From an uncultured Pseudoxanthomonas sp. (lineage in GTDB: Bacteria; Pseudomonadota; Gammaproteobacteria; Xanthomonadales; Xanthomonadaceae): 64,000 nt of DNA. The DNA lies in NCBI GenBank assembly GCA_946479745.1, contig CAMLGZ010000007.1, positions 70,142 through 134,141 of the forward strand. Reading direction: 5' to 3'. Shown in pieces: positions 16,832 to 26,059 of this stretch. Below the pieces are notes generated by a model. It was not told the origin of the DNA. It made no database searches and saw nothing but the letters and a program-made list of their open reading frames with translations. Both the position numbers and the translations under genes were made by a program. The stretch's first letter is position 1, and the number at the start of each line of letters is the position of its first letter.

Positions 16832-16859
16832 GCATTCGTTTAGGGCATTCGTTTAGAAT
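16832..16859 (+). promoter_or_regulatory. lysAC promoter region with tandem direct repeat
   Basis: GCATTCGTTTAG occurs twice (16832-16843 and 16845-16856) with a period of 13 nt. The second copy runs into TAGAAT (16854-16859), a good -10 for lysAC. No strong -35 is seen at the right distance, so the repeats may be an activator or repressor site. The region also serves the divergent PhzF pair. Confidence 0.45.
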
Positions 16860-16904
16860 CAACGGTTCACGCCCGAATGGTCGGGCAGTCCCCCTCTTCT
16901 GTCC

Positions 16905-19523
16905 ATGTCTCCTGCCTCGCCTGCGTCTGATCGCTGGATCGTCCTCAAGTTCGGCGGCACTTCGGTGTCGCGTCGCCATCGCTGGGACACCATAGGCCGG
17001 CTGGCCAAACGCAGGGCCGAGGAACATTCTGTCGAAGGGCAGGACGCGCGCGTGCTGGTGGTGGTGTCGGCGCTTTCCGGGGTGACCAACGAACTCACGG
17101 CGATCGCCGATGGCGCCGCCGACAGCGTCGAGCGCGTCGGGAAACTGGAACAGCGCCACCGCGAATTCCTGGCTGAACTCGAACTGGACGCCGACCAGGT
17201 GCTCGGCGAGCGCCTCTCGATTTTGCGCGCGCTGGTAGTAGCCGATCCGCGCGCGGCCGAGCGCACGCTGCCGTGGCAGGCCGAAGTGCTGGGGCAGGGC
17301 GAGTTGATGTCTTCCACGATTGGCGCCGCCTATCTGCGCGCCAGCGGCCTGGATTTCGGCTGGATGGATGCGCGCGACTGGCTGCAGGCGGCGGTGCTGC
17401 CCAACCAGAACGCCTGGTCGCAGCGCTTGTCGGTGTCGTGCAGTCCGGTCGCCAATGCCGAATGGGGCGAAGGCTTCCGCCGGCAATCCGCGCGCATGTT
17501 GCTGACGCAGGGCTTCATCGCCCGCCACCGCGACGGCGACACCGCCATCCTGGGCCGCGGCGGTTCGGATACCTCGGCCGCCTATTTCGGGGCCTTGCTC
17601 GGTGCGCAGCGGGTGGAAATCTGGACCGATGTGCCCGGCATGTTCAGCGCCAATCCGCGCGAAGTTCCCGATGCGCGTCTGTTGACGCGATTGGACTACG
17701 CCGAAGCGCAGGAAATCGCCACCACCGGCGCCAAAGTGCTGCATCCGCGTTCCATCAAGCCGTGCCGCGATGCCGGGGTTCCGATGGCGATCCTGGATAC
17801 CGAGCGGCCCGAACTGCCCGGCACCAGCATCGACGGCGATGCCATCACCGTGCCGGGTGTGAAGGCGATCAGCCGTCGCAACGGCATCGTGCTGGTAGCG
17901 ATGGAATCGGTGGGCATGTGGCAGCAAGTGGGCTTCCTGGCCGACGTGTTCGAGCGCTTCAAGCGCCATGGCTTGTCGGTCGACCTCATCGGTTCGTCGG
18001 AAACCAACGTCACCGTGTCGCTGGATCCCAGCGAGAACCTGGTCACTACCAATGTGCTGGCGGCGCTCTCGGCCGATTTGACCGAGATCTGCCGGGTGAA
18101 AGTGATCGCGCCGTGTTCGGCGATCACTCTGGTCGGCCGCGGCATGCGCTCGCTGCTGCACAAGCTGTCGGACGTGTGGGCCACCTTCGGCCGCGAGCGC
18201 GTGCACATGATTTCGCAGTCGTCCAACGACCTCAACCTGACCTTCGTCATCGACGAAGTGGACGCCGACGGGTTGCTTCCCGTCCTGCATGCCGCGCTGA
18301 TCGACAGCGGTGCGATGCCGGTGGAAGAGACCAGCGTGTTCGGCCCGCGCTGGCGCGAGATCGCCAATGGCATCCGCAAGCGCGAGACGCCGTGGTGGCA
18401 TGGCGAACGCGAGCGGCTTCTGGCCGTGGCCGAAGCAGGCACTCCGCGTTATGTCTATCACCTGCCTACGGTGCGGGACCGCGCGCAGGCGTTGAATGCG
18501 CTTGCGCCCATCGACCAGCGTTATTACGCGATCAAGGCCAATTCGCATCCTGCCATCCTGTCTGCGTTGGTCGAGGAAGGTTTCGGACTGGAGTGCGTGT
18601 CGCTGAGCGAACTGCAGCGCGTATTCGAAGTCATCCCCGAACTGTCGCCGCGCCGTGTACTGTTCACGCCAAGTTTCGCGCCACGCGCGGAGTACGAAGC
18701 GGCATACGGACTTGGCGTCACCGTCACCCTGGATAATGTCGAGGCGTTGCAGCACTGGCCGGAAGTTTTTCGCGGCCGCGACCTGTGGTTGCGCGTGGAC
18801 CTGGGCCGGGGCGATGGACATCACCAGAAAGTACGCACCGGCGGCAAGGATTCCAAATTCGGACTGCCCGTGGCCAAGGTGGAAACCTTCGTTGCGCTCG
18901 CCAGCAGCTTGGGCGCCAGCGTGGTGGGGCTGCATGCGCATCTCGGCAGCGGGGTGGAGACGCCGCAGCACTGGAAACAGATCTGCGACGAGCTGGGCGG
19001 CATCGCCGAACGCATCGGCAGCATCGAGGTGATCGATATCGGCGGTGGCTTGCCCATTCCCTACACCGAGGACGATGAGCCGTTCGACCTGGAGGCTTGG
19101 GGTGCGGGCTTGAGCGAAATCAAGACGGCCTATCCTGGCTATCGTCTGGCCATCGAGCCGGGCCGCTATCTGGTCGCCGAAGCGGGCGTTCTGCTGCTGA
19201 CGGTGACTCAGGTGGTCGAAAAAGAAGGCATCCGCCGCGTCGGCCTGGATGCGGGAATGAACGCGCTGATCCGTCCGGCGCTGTACGACGCCTGGCACGA
19301 CATCCTCAATCTCAGCCGCCTGCAGGAAGCGGCGGACGGCATGTTCGACGTGGTCGGTCCGATTTGCGAATCCAGCGACGTGTTCGGCAAGCGCAGGCGG
19401 CTGTCGGACGCGACCTCGGAAGGCGATGTGGTGCTGGTTGCCGATGCGGGCGCTTATGGATACGCCATGGCCAACGCCTACAACCTGCGGGCGTTGCCGA
19501 AAGAAGAGGTGCTGGATGTCTGA
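16905..19523 (+). CDS. lysAC: bifunctional aspartate kinase / diaminopimelate decarboxylase
   Basis: An 872-residue fusion that would catalyse the first and last steps of lysine synthesis. The aspartokinase half has KFGGTS (15-20), the GRGGSDTSA segment near 220 and ACT-type regulatory repeats to about residue 460. The second half is a fold-III PLP decarboxylase: YYAIKAN with PLP Lys544, HLGSG, the phosphate-binding DIGGG, EPGR and the substrate motif CESSD. The fusion is known from Xanthomonas and relatives. The stop overlaps the murL start by 8 nt, so lysine and peptidoglycan precursor genes share an operon. Confidence 0.95.
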   Translation: MSPASPASDRWIVLKFGGTSVSRRHRWDTIGRLAKRRAEEHSVEGQDARVLVVVSALSGVTNELTAIADGAADSVERVGKLEQRHREFLAELELDADQVLGERLSILRALVVADPRAAERTLPWQAEVLGQGELMSSTIGAAYLRASGLDFGWMDARDWLQAAVLPNQNAWSQRLSVSCSPVANAEWGEGFRRQSARMLLTQGFIARHRDGDTAILGRGGSDTSAAYFGALLGAQRVEIWTDVPGMFSANPREVPDARLLTRLDYAEAQEIATTGAKVLHPRSIKPCRDAGVPMAILDTERPELPGTSIDGDAITVPGVKAISRRNGIVLVAMESVGMWQQVGFLADVFERFKRHGLSVDLIGSSETNVTVSLDPSENLVTTNVLAALSADLTEICRVKVIAPCSAITLVGRGMRSLLHKLSDVWATFGRERVHMISQSSNDLNLTFVIDEVDADGLLPVLHAALIDSGAMPVEETSVFGPRWREIANGIRKRETPWWHGERERLLAVAEAGTPRYVYHLPTVRDRAQALNALAPIDQRYYAIKANSHPAILSALVEEGFGLECVSLSELQRVFEVIPELSPRRVLFTPSFAPRAEYEAAYGLGVTVTLDNVEALQHWPEVFRGRDLWLRVDLGRGDGHHQKVRTGGKDSKFGLPVAKVETFVALASSLGASVVGLHAHLGSGVETPQHWKQICDELGGIAERIGSIEVIDIGGGLPIPYTEDDEPFDLEAWGAGLSEIKTAYPGYRLAIEPGRYLVAEAGVLLLTVTQVVEKEGIRRVGLDAGMNALIRPALYDAWHDILNLSRLQEAADGMFDVVGPICESSDVFGKRRRLSDATSEGDVVLVADAGAYGYAMANAYNLRALPKEEVLDV

Positions 19524-20877
19524 TTTCAAGTTCCAGCGCGATGAAGTCGCCGCATTCCGCTTCGTGCGTTGTGGGCTGGATGCGGAAAGCGGCGTTGCTC
19601 AGCTGGTCTACGCCTTCGACGAAGGTCCTGAGCTGATCGAAACGGTCACCCTTCCCGGTGCGCCCTTCACGCTGGAGGGCAAGAGCGCAGCAGCAGCGAA
19701 ACAGGCTTTGCGCTTGCTGCACCTGATCGCGGGCGTCAGCTATTACAAAGCGGCGGTGCCGCCGGAAATTCGCGTCGAGGGTTATTCGATTGATGCGGAG
19801 ACCGCGGCTTTGCTGGAGACGATTTACGTCAACGGCCTGGGCGAGTTCGCCTATCGCAACGGTTTGAACCTTCATGGGCGTATCAAATTTCCGTTCGCAG
19901 CTAGCGCCGGCACGGCCGCGGAAGTGCTGGGGCTGCGCCATCACGCGCTGGTCGCCATTGGCGGCGGCAAGGATTCGCTGGTCTCGATCGAAGCGCTACG
20001 TTCGGCGGGCGTGGATCAGACCGTTACCTGGATCGGCAGCTCGCAGCTGATCGCCGCATGCGCCGGCCGCACCGAATTGCCCACGCTCAACATCAGCCGC
20101 GCGCTGGCTTCCGGATTGTTCGACTTGAACCGGCAGGGCGCCTACAACGGCCATATCCCGGTTACCGCGGTGAACTCCGCCATTCTCGTTCTCGCTGCGG
20201 TCCTGCAGGGCGTAGACCAGGTGGTGTTCTCCAACGAGCGTTCGGCCAGCTACGGCAGCATCATTCCGGGCACCGGCGAGGTGAATCACCAGTGGTCCAA
20301 AGGTTGGCAGTTTGAGCAGGCATTCGGCGAATACGTGCAGCGTCGCGTCGCCTCCGACCTTAACTACTACTCGCTGCTGCGTCCGCTCAGCGAGCTGGCG
20401 GTGGCCCGGCAATTCGCCAAGACCGATCGCTACGACGCGCATTTCTCCAGCTGCAACCGCAACTTCCACATCCTGGGCGAGCGTCCGGTGAATCGCTGGT
20501 GCGGGGTGTGCCCGAAGTGCCATTTCGTATTTCTGGCGTTGGCGCCGTTCATGCCCAAGCCGAGGCTGGTGGGCATCTTCGGCCGCAATCTGTTGGACGA
20601 CGCCTCGCAGGCGGGCGGATTCGACGCGCTGCTCGAATTCCAGGACCACAAGCCGTTCGAGTGCGTGGGCGAAGGGCAGGAATCGCGCGCCGCGATGGCT
20701 GCGTTGGCATCACGGCCGGAGTGGAAAGAGGATGCGCTGGTCGCCCGCTTCATCCGCGAAATCCAACCGCAGCTGGTCGCTTCCGAGCTGGAAATCGCGC
20801 CACTGCTGAAAATTGGCGGCGAACACCGCGTTCCGGCTGCGCTGTGGGAGCAGCTGCGTGCGAATTTCGCAGCTTGA
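19516..20877 (+). CDS. murL: UDP-MurNAc-L-Ala-L-Glu epimerase MurL
   Basis: A 453-residue protein matching MurL, which epimerises the terminal L-Glu of UDP-MurNAc-L-Ala-L-Glu to D-Glu in an ATP-dependent reaction (described in Xanthomonas oryzae). An ATP-loop-like IGGGKDS is at residues 148-154, followed by [12 protein letters not shown] and a CGVCPKCHF cysteine pair. The ATG at 19516 overlaps the lysAC stop and the GTG of murD2 overlaps this stop, so the three genes are coupled. The pairing with a MurD-like ligase strongly supports the assignment. If correct, the cell can make D-Glu on the nucleotide precursor rather than only through MurI. Confidence 0.85.
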   Translation: MSDFKFQRDEVAAFRFVRCGLDAESGVAQLVYAFDEGPELIETVTLPGAPFTLEGKSAAAAKQALRLLHLIAGVSYYKAAVPPEIRVEGYSIDAETAALLETIYVNGLGEFAYRNGLNLHGRIKFPFAASAGTAAEVLGLRHHALVAIGGGKDSLVSIEALRSAGVDQTVTWIGSSQLIAACAGRTELPTLNISRALASGLFDLNRQGAYNGHIPVTAVNSAILVLAAVLQGVDQVVFSNERSASYGSIIPGTGEVNHQWSKGWQFEQAFGEYVQRRVASDLNYYSLLRPLSELAVARQFAKTDRYDAHFSSCNRNFHILGERPVNRWCGVCPKCHFVFLALAPFMPKPRLVGIFGRNLLDDASQAGGFDALLEFQDHKPFECVGEGQESRAAMAALASRPEWKEDALVARFIREIQPQLVASELEIAPLLKIGGEHRVPAALWEQLRANFAA

Positions 20878-22261
20878 AGGCAAGCGCGTAGCGCTGTGGG
20901 GTTGGGGCCGCGAAGGCCGCGCTGCATACCGCGCGATCCGTTCGCGACTGCCCACGCTGCCGCTGACCTTGTTCTGCAATAACGAGGAAGCCGCCGAAGC
21001 CGGATCTCTCGCCGATCCCCTGCTGGCCGTGCATGGAGAAGCCGCCGCGGAGTCGCTGGCCGCCCAGCAGCTGGTCATCAAGTCGCCGGGCATCAGCCCC
21101 AATCTGGAAATCGCGCGTTTCGCTGCTCAACGCGGCACGGTCTTCATAGGCGGCAGTACGTTGTGGTTCGACGAGCATGCCGGCCCCGACGGAACCGCGC
21201 CGCACACGATCTGCGTGACCGGCACCAAGGGCAAGAGCACCACCACCGCACTGCTCGCGCACTTGCTGCGTGCCGGCGGCCACCGCACCGGGCTGGTCGG
21301 CAACATCGGCATGCCGCTGCTGGAGGTGCTGGATCCGGAGCCCGCGCCCGAGTTCTGGGCCATTGAGCTTTCCAGTTATCAGACTCTTGACGTCGCAGCG
21401 GCTCAAGCGCGGCCTGAAGTGGCGGTGGTGCTCAATATTTTCCCCGAGCACCTGGACTGGCACGGCGGCGAAGCGCGCTATATCGCCGACAAGTTGACGC
21501 TGGTGACCGATGCCAAACCGAAGATCGCGGTATTGAACGCCGCCGATGCGCGATTGGCTTCGTTACGACTGCCGCACAGCGAGGTGCACTGGTTCAACCA
21601 TGCGCAGGGCTGGCATCTGCGCGGGGACGACGTATATCGCGGGAATAAGTTCGTGTTCGACGCCACGCGCACGCCGCTGCCCGGCCGCCACAATCGCGGC
21701 AATCTGTGCGCCGTGCTGGCGACGATAGAGGCGCTGGGTCTGGACGCCGCCGCATTGGCGGCCCATGCCGAAAACTTCCGTCCCTTGCCCAACCGATTGC
21801 AGTCCCTGGGCAAACGCGACGAAATCCTCTACGTCAACGATTCCATCAGCACCACGCCGCATGCCACGCTGGCGGCACTGGATTGTTTCCGCGGACAGCC
21901 GGTCGCGGTGTTGGTCGGAGGGCACGACCGCGGCGTTGACTGGTCCGATTTCGCGGAGGCGATGAAGCAGGACGCGCCCGTGGCCATCGTTACCATGGGT
22001 GCGAATGGTCCGCGCATCCATGCGCTGCTTGCGCCTTTGGCCGCCGAAGGCAAGTTCAGGCTTGAAGCGGCCGGCGATCTGGAATCGGCGATAAACCAGG
22101 GCCGGGGCTTGTTGGGTGGCGCTGGCGTGGTGTTGTTGTCGCCAGGGGCGCCCAGCTTCGGCGTTTACAAAGACTATGTGGCCCGTGGCCGTCATTTCGC
22201 CGCCCTCGCCGGTTTCGATCCGGATACGATTTCCGCCATCCCCGGTATCGGCGTCGGGTAA
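20858..22261 (+). CDS. murD2: UDP-MurNAc-L-Ala--L-glutamate ligase MurD2
   Basis: A 467-residue Mur ligase of the MurD type. It has a Rossmann-like N terminus ([15 protein letters not shown]), the ATP loop [23 protein letters not shown] in the central domain and the C-terminal ligase domain with [15 protein letters not shown]. MurD2 adds L-Glu to UDP-MurNAc-L-Ala, giving the substrate of MurL encoded just upstream. Translation should start at GTG 20858, which has GGGAG at 20846-20850 and lies 20 nt inside murL. A canonical MurD would instead use D-Glu; the tight link to murL argues for MurD2. Confidence 0.85.
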   Translation: MRISQLEGKRVALWGWGREGRAAYRAIRSRLPTLPLTLFCNNEEAAEAGSLADPLLAVHGEAAAESLAAQQLVIKSPGISPNLEIARFAAQRGTVFIGGSTLWFDEHAGPDGTAPHTICVTGTKGKSTTTALLAHLLRAGGHRTGLVGNIGMPLLEVLDPEPAPEFWAIELSSYQTLDVAAAQARPEVAVVLNIFPEHLDWHGGEARYIADKLTLVTDAKPKIAVLNAADARLASLRLPHSEVHWFNHAQGWHLRGDDVYRGNKFVFDATRTPLPGRHNRGNLCAVLATIEALGLDAAALAAHAENFRPLPNRLQSLGKRDEILYVNDSISTTPHATLAALDCFRGQPVAVLVGGHDRGVDWSDFAEAMKQDAPVAIVTMGANGPRIHALLAPLAAEGKFRLEAAGDLESAINQGRGLLGGAGVVLLSPGAPSFGVYKDYVARGRHFAALAGFDPDTISAIPGIGVG

Positions 22262-22269
22262 CAGAGACC

Positions 22270-22380
22270 GTAGGAGCGATGTCCCCCAAGGGGACTTCCT
22301 TCGAGCGTAAGTCGCGAATATGGTGATCGGATGGACTTGGCCGACCCTGGATGCGGTTTCGCGACTTACGTCGCTCCTAC
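22270..22380. repeat. extragenic inverted repeat, GTAGGAGCGACGT family
   Basis: GTAGGAGCGA...GTAAGTCGCGAA (22270-22318) faces TTCGCGACTTACGTCGCTCCTAC (to 22380). The left arm carries a nested insert with its own hairpin (GTCCCCCAAGGGGAC). It lies 8 nt after the murD2 stop and may terminate that operon. Confidence 0.75.
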
Positions 22381-22456
22381 GGGCCGGTGCCTTGCGTCAA
22401 CATTGCGGAAGTATCCCGTTGTGCCGAACTACTCTCTCGACAAGGAAGGAATAACC

Positions 22457-23242
22457 ATGCGCAAGATTTCACTGGTTTGGCTTGTTCTGGCTGCTTTGTG
22501 GGCCAGCCCTCTGTTGGCCGCTCCCATCGCCAAGCCGATCAACTGGAAAGTCGGCAAGCAGACTTTCAGCGGTTTTATGGTCTATGACGATGCCGGCAAG
22601 GAAACCCGTCCGGGACTGTTGATGGTGCCGGACTGGTTGGGCGTAACCCCGGCGGCGGTGGAGAAGGCAAAGCAGATCGCCGGCGACGATTACGTGGTGC
22701 TGGTGGTCGACATGTTCGGCAAGAGCGTGCGCCCGAAGAACCCGACCCAGGCGATGGCCCAGGTCAAGAAAATGTATGCGGACCGCCCGGCGATGCGCGC
22801 GCGCATGAGCAAAGCGCTGGAAGTGCTGCGCACCAAGGCCGGCAAGGCGCCCGTGGACACGGCGAAGATTGCGGCATTGGGCTTCTGCTTCGGCGGTTCG
22901 TCGGTGCTGGAGCTGGCGCGCAGCGGCGCCGATATCGCAGGCGTGGTCACTTTCCATGGCGGCCTGGATACGACGATGCCGGCGGCTGAGGGTGCGGTGA
23001 AGGCGCCGCTGCTGATACTCAACGGTGCGGACGATCAGGGCGTGGCGCCCAACATCGCCGGATTCGAGAAGGAAATGAACGCGGCGGGCGCCGATTGGCA
23101 GTTCGTCAATTTCAGCGGCGCGGTGCATTGCTTCGCGCTGGAGACGGCCAACAGCCCACCCGGTTGCGTGTACAACGAACGCGCCGCCAAGCGTGCCTAC
23201 AAGATGATGGATGGCTTCTTCGAGGAAGTCTTCGGCAAGTAA
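22457..23242 (+). CDS. secreted dienelactone-hydrolase-family protein
   Basis: A 261-residue protein with signal peptide MRKISLVWLVLAALWASPLLAA. The dienelactone hydrolase fold has Cys144 as nucleophile in GFCFGG, a candidate Asp in LNGADDQGV and His in GAVHCFA, giving the Cys-Asp-His triad of the family. Export makes a housekeeping chloroaromatic role unlikely; such periplasmic members have unknown substrates. AAGGAAGGA at 22442-22450 fixes the start. The gene is convergent with ispB, with a repeat hairpin between them. Confidence 0.85.
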   Translation: MRKISLVWLVLAALWASPLLAAPIAKPINWKVGKQTFSGFMVYDDAGKETRPGLLMVPDWLGVTPAAVEKAKQIAGDDYVVLVVDMFGKSVRPKNPTQAMAQVKKMYADRPAMRARMSKALEVLRTKAGKAPVDTAKIAALGFCFGGSSVLELARSGADIAGVVTFHGGLDTTMPAAEGAVKAPLLILNGADDQGVAPNIAGFEKEMNAAGADWQFVNFSGAVHCFALETANSPPGCVYNERAAKRAYKMMDGFFEEVFGK

Positions 23243-23257
23243 TCGCGGGAATTCCCG

Positions 23258-23295
23258 GTAGGAGCGACGTAAGTCGCGACTCACGTCGCTCCTAC
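23258..23295. repeat. compact GTAGGAGCGACGT palindrome, likely bidirectional terminator
   Basis: GTAGGAGCGACGT (23258-23270) is inverted as ACGTCGCTCCTAC (23283-23295), a 13-bp perfect stem with a 12-nt loop that itself contains GTCGCGAC. It fills the 63-nt gap between the converging dienelactone hydrolase and ispB genes. Confidence 0.8.
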
Positions 23296-23305
23296 AAATG
23301 CTGAG

Positions 23306-24307
23306 TCAGTGCTTGCGTTCCACCGCGTACTGCGCCAGCCCACGCAACGCGGCAATGGCGTCGTTTTCGTGCAGGCCATCGAGCGCGCCTTCGGCAGCTA
23401 GCGCATATTCCGCCGCACGTCGCTGGCTGTATTCCAGGCCACCGGTGGCGCGGATCGCCTTCAGTACTTCCGGCATCGCATCGCCGTCGCCGTTCTCCAC
23501 GATTGCGCGCAGGCGCGTGCGAGTCGCTTCGTCAGAATGCGCGATGGCATGGATCAGCGGCAAAGTGGCCTTGCCCTCGGCAAGATCATCGCCCAGGTTC
23601 TTGCCCAGGTCGGCCGCATCGGCGGTGTAGTCCAGCACGTCGTCGGCGATCTGGAAGGCGTAACCCAGGTTCATGCCGTAGTCGTAGAGCTTTTGCTGGA
23701 CGATGGCATTGGCGCCTGAAGCCAGCGCGCCCAAATGGGTACCGGCGGCGAACAGCACCGCGGTCTTGCGTTCGATCACGCGCAGGTAAGCGGCTTCATC
23801 GGTATCGGGGTTGTGCACGTGCAACAGCTGCAGCACTTCGCCTTCGGCGATGCGGTTGGTGGTGTCGGCCAGGATGCGCATCACTTCCATGCGGTCCAGT
23901 TCCACCATCAGCTGGAAGCTGCGCGAATACAGGAAATCGCCTACCAGCACGCTGGGCGCATTGCCCCACAGCGCGTTGGCGGTGCTGCGGCCGCGGCGCA
24001 GATCCGATTCGTCCACTACATCGTCGTGCAGCAGGGTGGAGGTATGGATGAACTCGATGATCGCCGCCAACTGATGGTGATCGGGCGACATGGCACCGCA
24101 GGCGCGCCCGGCCAGCACCACCAGCATCGGCCGTAAGCGTTTGCCGCCGGCCGAGACGATATGGTCGGCAATCTGGTTGATCAGCACCACGTCCGAGGCC
24201 AGGCGGGCGCGTATCAGCGCGTCCACCGCGCCCATGTCGAGAGAGGCCAGGGTCTGGATCTGGGGCAGGGCCAGTGCGGGCCTGGCGGTGGTCTCGATGG
24301 AAATCAT
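23306..24307 (-). CDS. ispB: polyprenyl diphosphate synthase (octaprenyl type)
   Basis: A 333-residue trans-prenyltransferase that builds the ubiquinone side chain. Both Asp-rich motifs are present: DDVVDESDLRRG near residue 94 and DDVLDYTAD near residue 222; SAGGKRLRPML marks the isopentenyl-diphosphate site. Two small residues ahead of the first motif are consistent with a long-chain product. A perfect -10 TATAAT lies 27 nt upstream of the start on the minus strand. It is divergent from ssb. Confidence 0.92.
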   Translation of the reverse strand: MISIETTARPALALPQIQTLASLDMGAVDALIRARLASDVVLINQIADHIVSAGGKRLRPMLVVLAGRACGAMSPDHHQLAAIIEFIHTSTLLHDDVVDESDLRRGRSTANALWGNAPSVLVGDFLYSRSFQLMVELDRMEVMRILADTTNRIAEGEVLQLLHVHNPDTDEAAYLRVIERKTAVLFAAGTHLGALASGANAIVQQKLYDYGMNLGYAFQIADDVLDYTADAADLGKNLGDDLAEGKATLPLIHAIAHSDEATRTRLRAIVENGDGDAMPEVLKAIRATGGLEYSQRRAAEYALAAEGALDGLHENDAIAALRGLAQYAVERKH

Positions 24308-24333
24308 GTGTGAGGCGTGAGGGAAGTTGCTGA

Positions 24334-24359
24334 ATTATAAGGGAAGAAGGGTCGGTCAA
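24334..24359 (-). promoter_or_regulatory. ispB promoter
   Basis: Minus-strand TATAAT (24334-24339) is a perfect -10. A TTGACC hexamer (24354-24359) is only 14 nt away, shorter than the usual spacer, so the true -35 is uncertain. Confidence 0.45.
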
Positions 24360-24384
24360 AGCTTACACGCCGATGCGGCGTATA

Positions 24385-24413
24385 CGGACTAGCCTGGAGG
24401 CCGCAGGTATACT
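24385..24413 (+). promoter_or_regulatory. ssb promoter
   Basis: -10 TATACT (24408-24413) lies 17 nt after CGGACT (24385-24390), a weak -35 that keeps the GAC core. The start codon of ssb is 50 nt downstream. No clear LexA box was found. Confidence 0.45.
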
Positions 24414-24462
24414 TCACTGGACTGCGCCCGCAACCGGCGGGCATCACCCGACGGAAGACGAT

Positions 24463-24936
24463 ATGGCACGCGGCATCAACAAAGTGATCCTGGTGGGCAA
24501 TCTGGGCAACGACCCGGACACCAAATACACCCAGGGCGGTATGGCGATCACCCGGATCAGCCTGGCCACCACCAGTGTCCGCAAGGACAAGGATGGCAAC
24601 CAGCAGGAACGCACCGAATGGCACCGTGTGGTGTTCTTCGGCAAGCTGGGCGAGATCGCTGGCGAGTACCTGCGCAAGGGCAGCTCGGTCTACGTGGAAG
24701 GCTCGCTGCGCTACGACAAGTACACCGGTCAGGACGGAGTGGAAAAGTATTCCACCGACATCATCGCCGACGAAATGCAGATGCTCGGCGGCAAGGGCGA
24801 AGGTGGCGGTGGCGGCGACCGCCCGCAACGCAGCGCGCCGGCGCAACGTCAGGATGCTTCCGGGCCGCGCCGTCAGCAGCCCGCTGCCCAGCAGGCGCCG
24901 ATGGACGATTTCGCGGATGACGACATTCCGTTCTGA
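24463..24936 (+). CDS. ssb: single-stranded DNA-binding protein
   Basis: A 157-residue SSB. The OB fold spans about residues 1-110 (MARGINKVILVGNLGNDPDTKY, TEWHRVVFFGKLGEIAGEYL). A disordered Gly/Gln/Arg/Pro-rich linker follows, then the acidic tip DFADDDIPF, which binds partner proteins in replication and repair. The start at 24463 gives the standard N terminus. It is followed after 49 nt by rmlB on the same strand, possibly by readthrough. Confidence 0.95.
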   Translation: MARGINKVILVGNLGNDPDTKYTQGGMAITRISLATTSVRKDKDGNQQERTEWHRVVFFGKLGEIAGEYLRKGSSVYVEGSLRYDKYTGQDGVEKYSTDIIADEMQMLGGKGEGGGGGDRPQRSAPAQRQDASGPRRQQPAAQQAPMDDFADDDIPF

Positions 24937-24985
24937 GATCGTCGTTCAGCTCAACTTTTGCAAGACTTTATCTCTGGAGACAAAT

Positions 24986-26041
24986 GTGCCGACTTGGCTT
25001 GTGACTGGCGGTGCCGGCTTCATTGGCGGAAATTTCGTGTTGGAGGCGGTGAGCAAGGGCATTCGCATCATCAATCTGGATGCGCTGACCTATGCAGGCA
25101 ACTTGGACACGCTGTCTTCCCTGGAAGGCGACCCCAACCATGTTTTCGTCCACGGCAACATCGGCGACCAATCCCTGGTATCGCGATTGCTGGCCGAACA
25201 CCAGCCCGACGCGGTAGTGAATTTCGCCGCCGAGAGCCATGTCGATCGTTCGATCGACGGTCCTGGCGCGTTCGTCCAAACCAACGTGGTCGGCACGCTT
25301 GCGCTGCTGGAGTCGGTGCGCGACTACTGGCGCGCGCTGCAAGGCGCTGGACGCGATGCGTTCCGGTTGCTGCACGTTTCCACCGACGAGGTCTACGGTT
25401 CGCTGGGCGGCACCGGCAAGTTCACCGAAAGCACGCCTTTCGCGCCCAATTCCCCCTATTCAGCCTCCAAGGCGGCGTCGGACCACCTGGTGCGGGCGTT
25501 CCACCACACCTATGGCTTGCCGGTGCTGACCACCAATTGCTCGAATAACTACGGGCCGTACCATTTCCCGGAAAAACTCATTCCGCTGATCATCGCGCGC
25601 GCGCTGGCCGGCGAGCCCTTGCCGGTCTACGGCGACGGCAAGAACGTGCGCGACTGGCTGTATGTGAGCGATCACTGTGCCGCTATACGCACGGTGGTGG
25701 AGAAAGGTCGGCCCGGCGAAACCTACAATGTGGGCGGCGACGCGGAGCGACAGAACATCGAGGTGGTGGAAACCATCTGCAAGTTGCTGGATGAACGCCG
25801 ACCGCGGGACGACGGAAAGCCGCGCGCCAGTCAGATCGCCTACGTGGCCGACAGGCCCGGCCATGACCGCAGATATGCGATAGATGCATCCAAATTGCAG
25901 AACGAGCTTGGTTGGAAGCCGCAGTACACTTTCGAGAAAGGCATCGCACAGACCGTTGATTGGTATCTTGAAAATCAGGACTGGGTGAAGCGGGTTCTGG
26001 ACGGCAGTTATCGTCTGGAAAGAATCGGCGCGGCCGCCTGA
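24986..26041 (+). CDS. rmlB: dTDP-glucose 4,6-dehydratase
   Basis: A 351-residue extended SDR, second enzyme of dTDP-L-rhamnose synthesis. NAD loop GGAGFIG is near residue 8, FAAESHVDRSIDGP near residue 80, the Ser-Thr-Asp-Glu segment HVSTDEVYGSL, and Tyr-x3-Lys in YSASKAASDH. The GTG at 24986, with GGAGA at 24976-24980, starts the protein right before the Rossmann strand. First gene of the rmlBACD operon. Confidence 0.93.
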   Translation: MPTWLVTGGAGFIGGNFVLEAVSKGIRIINLDALTYAGNLDTLSSLEGDPNHVFVHGNIGDQSLVSRLLAEHQPDAVVNFAAESHVDRSIDGPGAFVQTNVVGTLALLESVRDYWRALQGAGRDAFRLLHVSTDEVYGSLGGTGKFTESTPFAPNSPYSASKAASDHLVRAFHHTYGLPVLTTNCSNNYGPYHFPEKLIPLIIARALAGEPLPVYGDGKNVRDWLYVSDHCAAIRTVVEKGRPGETYNVGGDAERQNIEVVETICKLLDERRPRDDGKPRASQIAYVADRPGHDRRYAIDASKLQNELGWKPQYTFEKGIAQTVDWYLENQDWVKRVLDGSYRLERIGAAA

Positions 26042-26059
26042 CGCAAAGGAAAGCAAAAA

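Noticed and set aside
16905..19523. The LysAC fusion as a sequencing artefact joining two genes
   Set aside because: The frame is uninterrupted across the junction and the same fusion is known in related bacteria.
16794..19529. A 911-codon open frame on the strand opposite lysAC
   Set aside because: It covers the well-supported LysAC on the other strand; its composition (His, Arg, Gly-rich, no domain) is that of a GC-rich antisense shadow.
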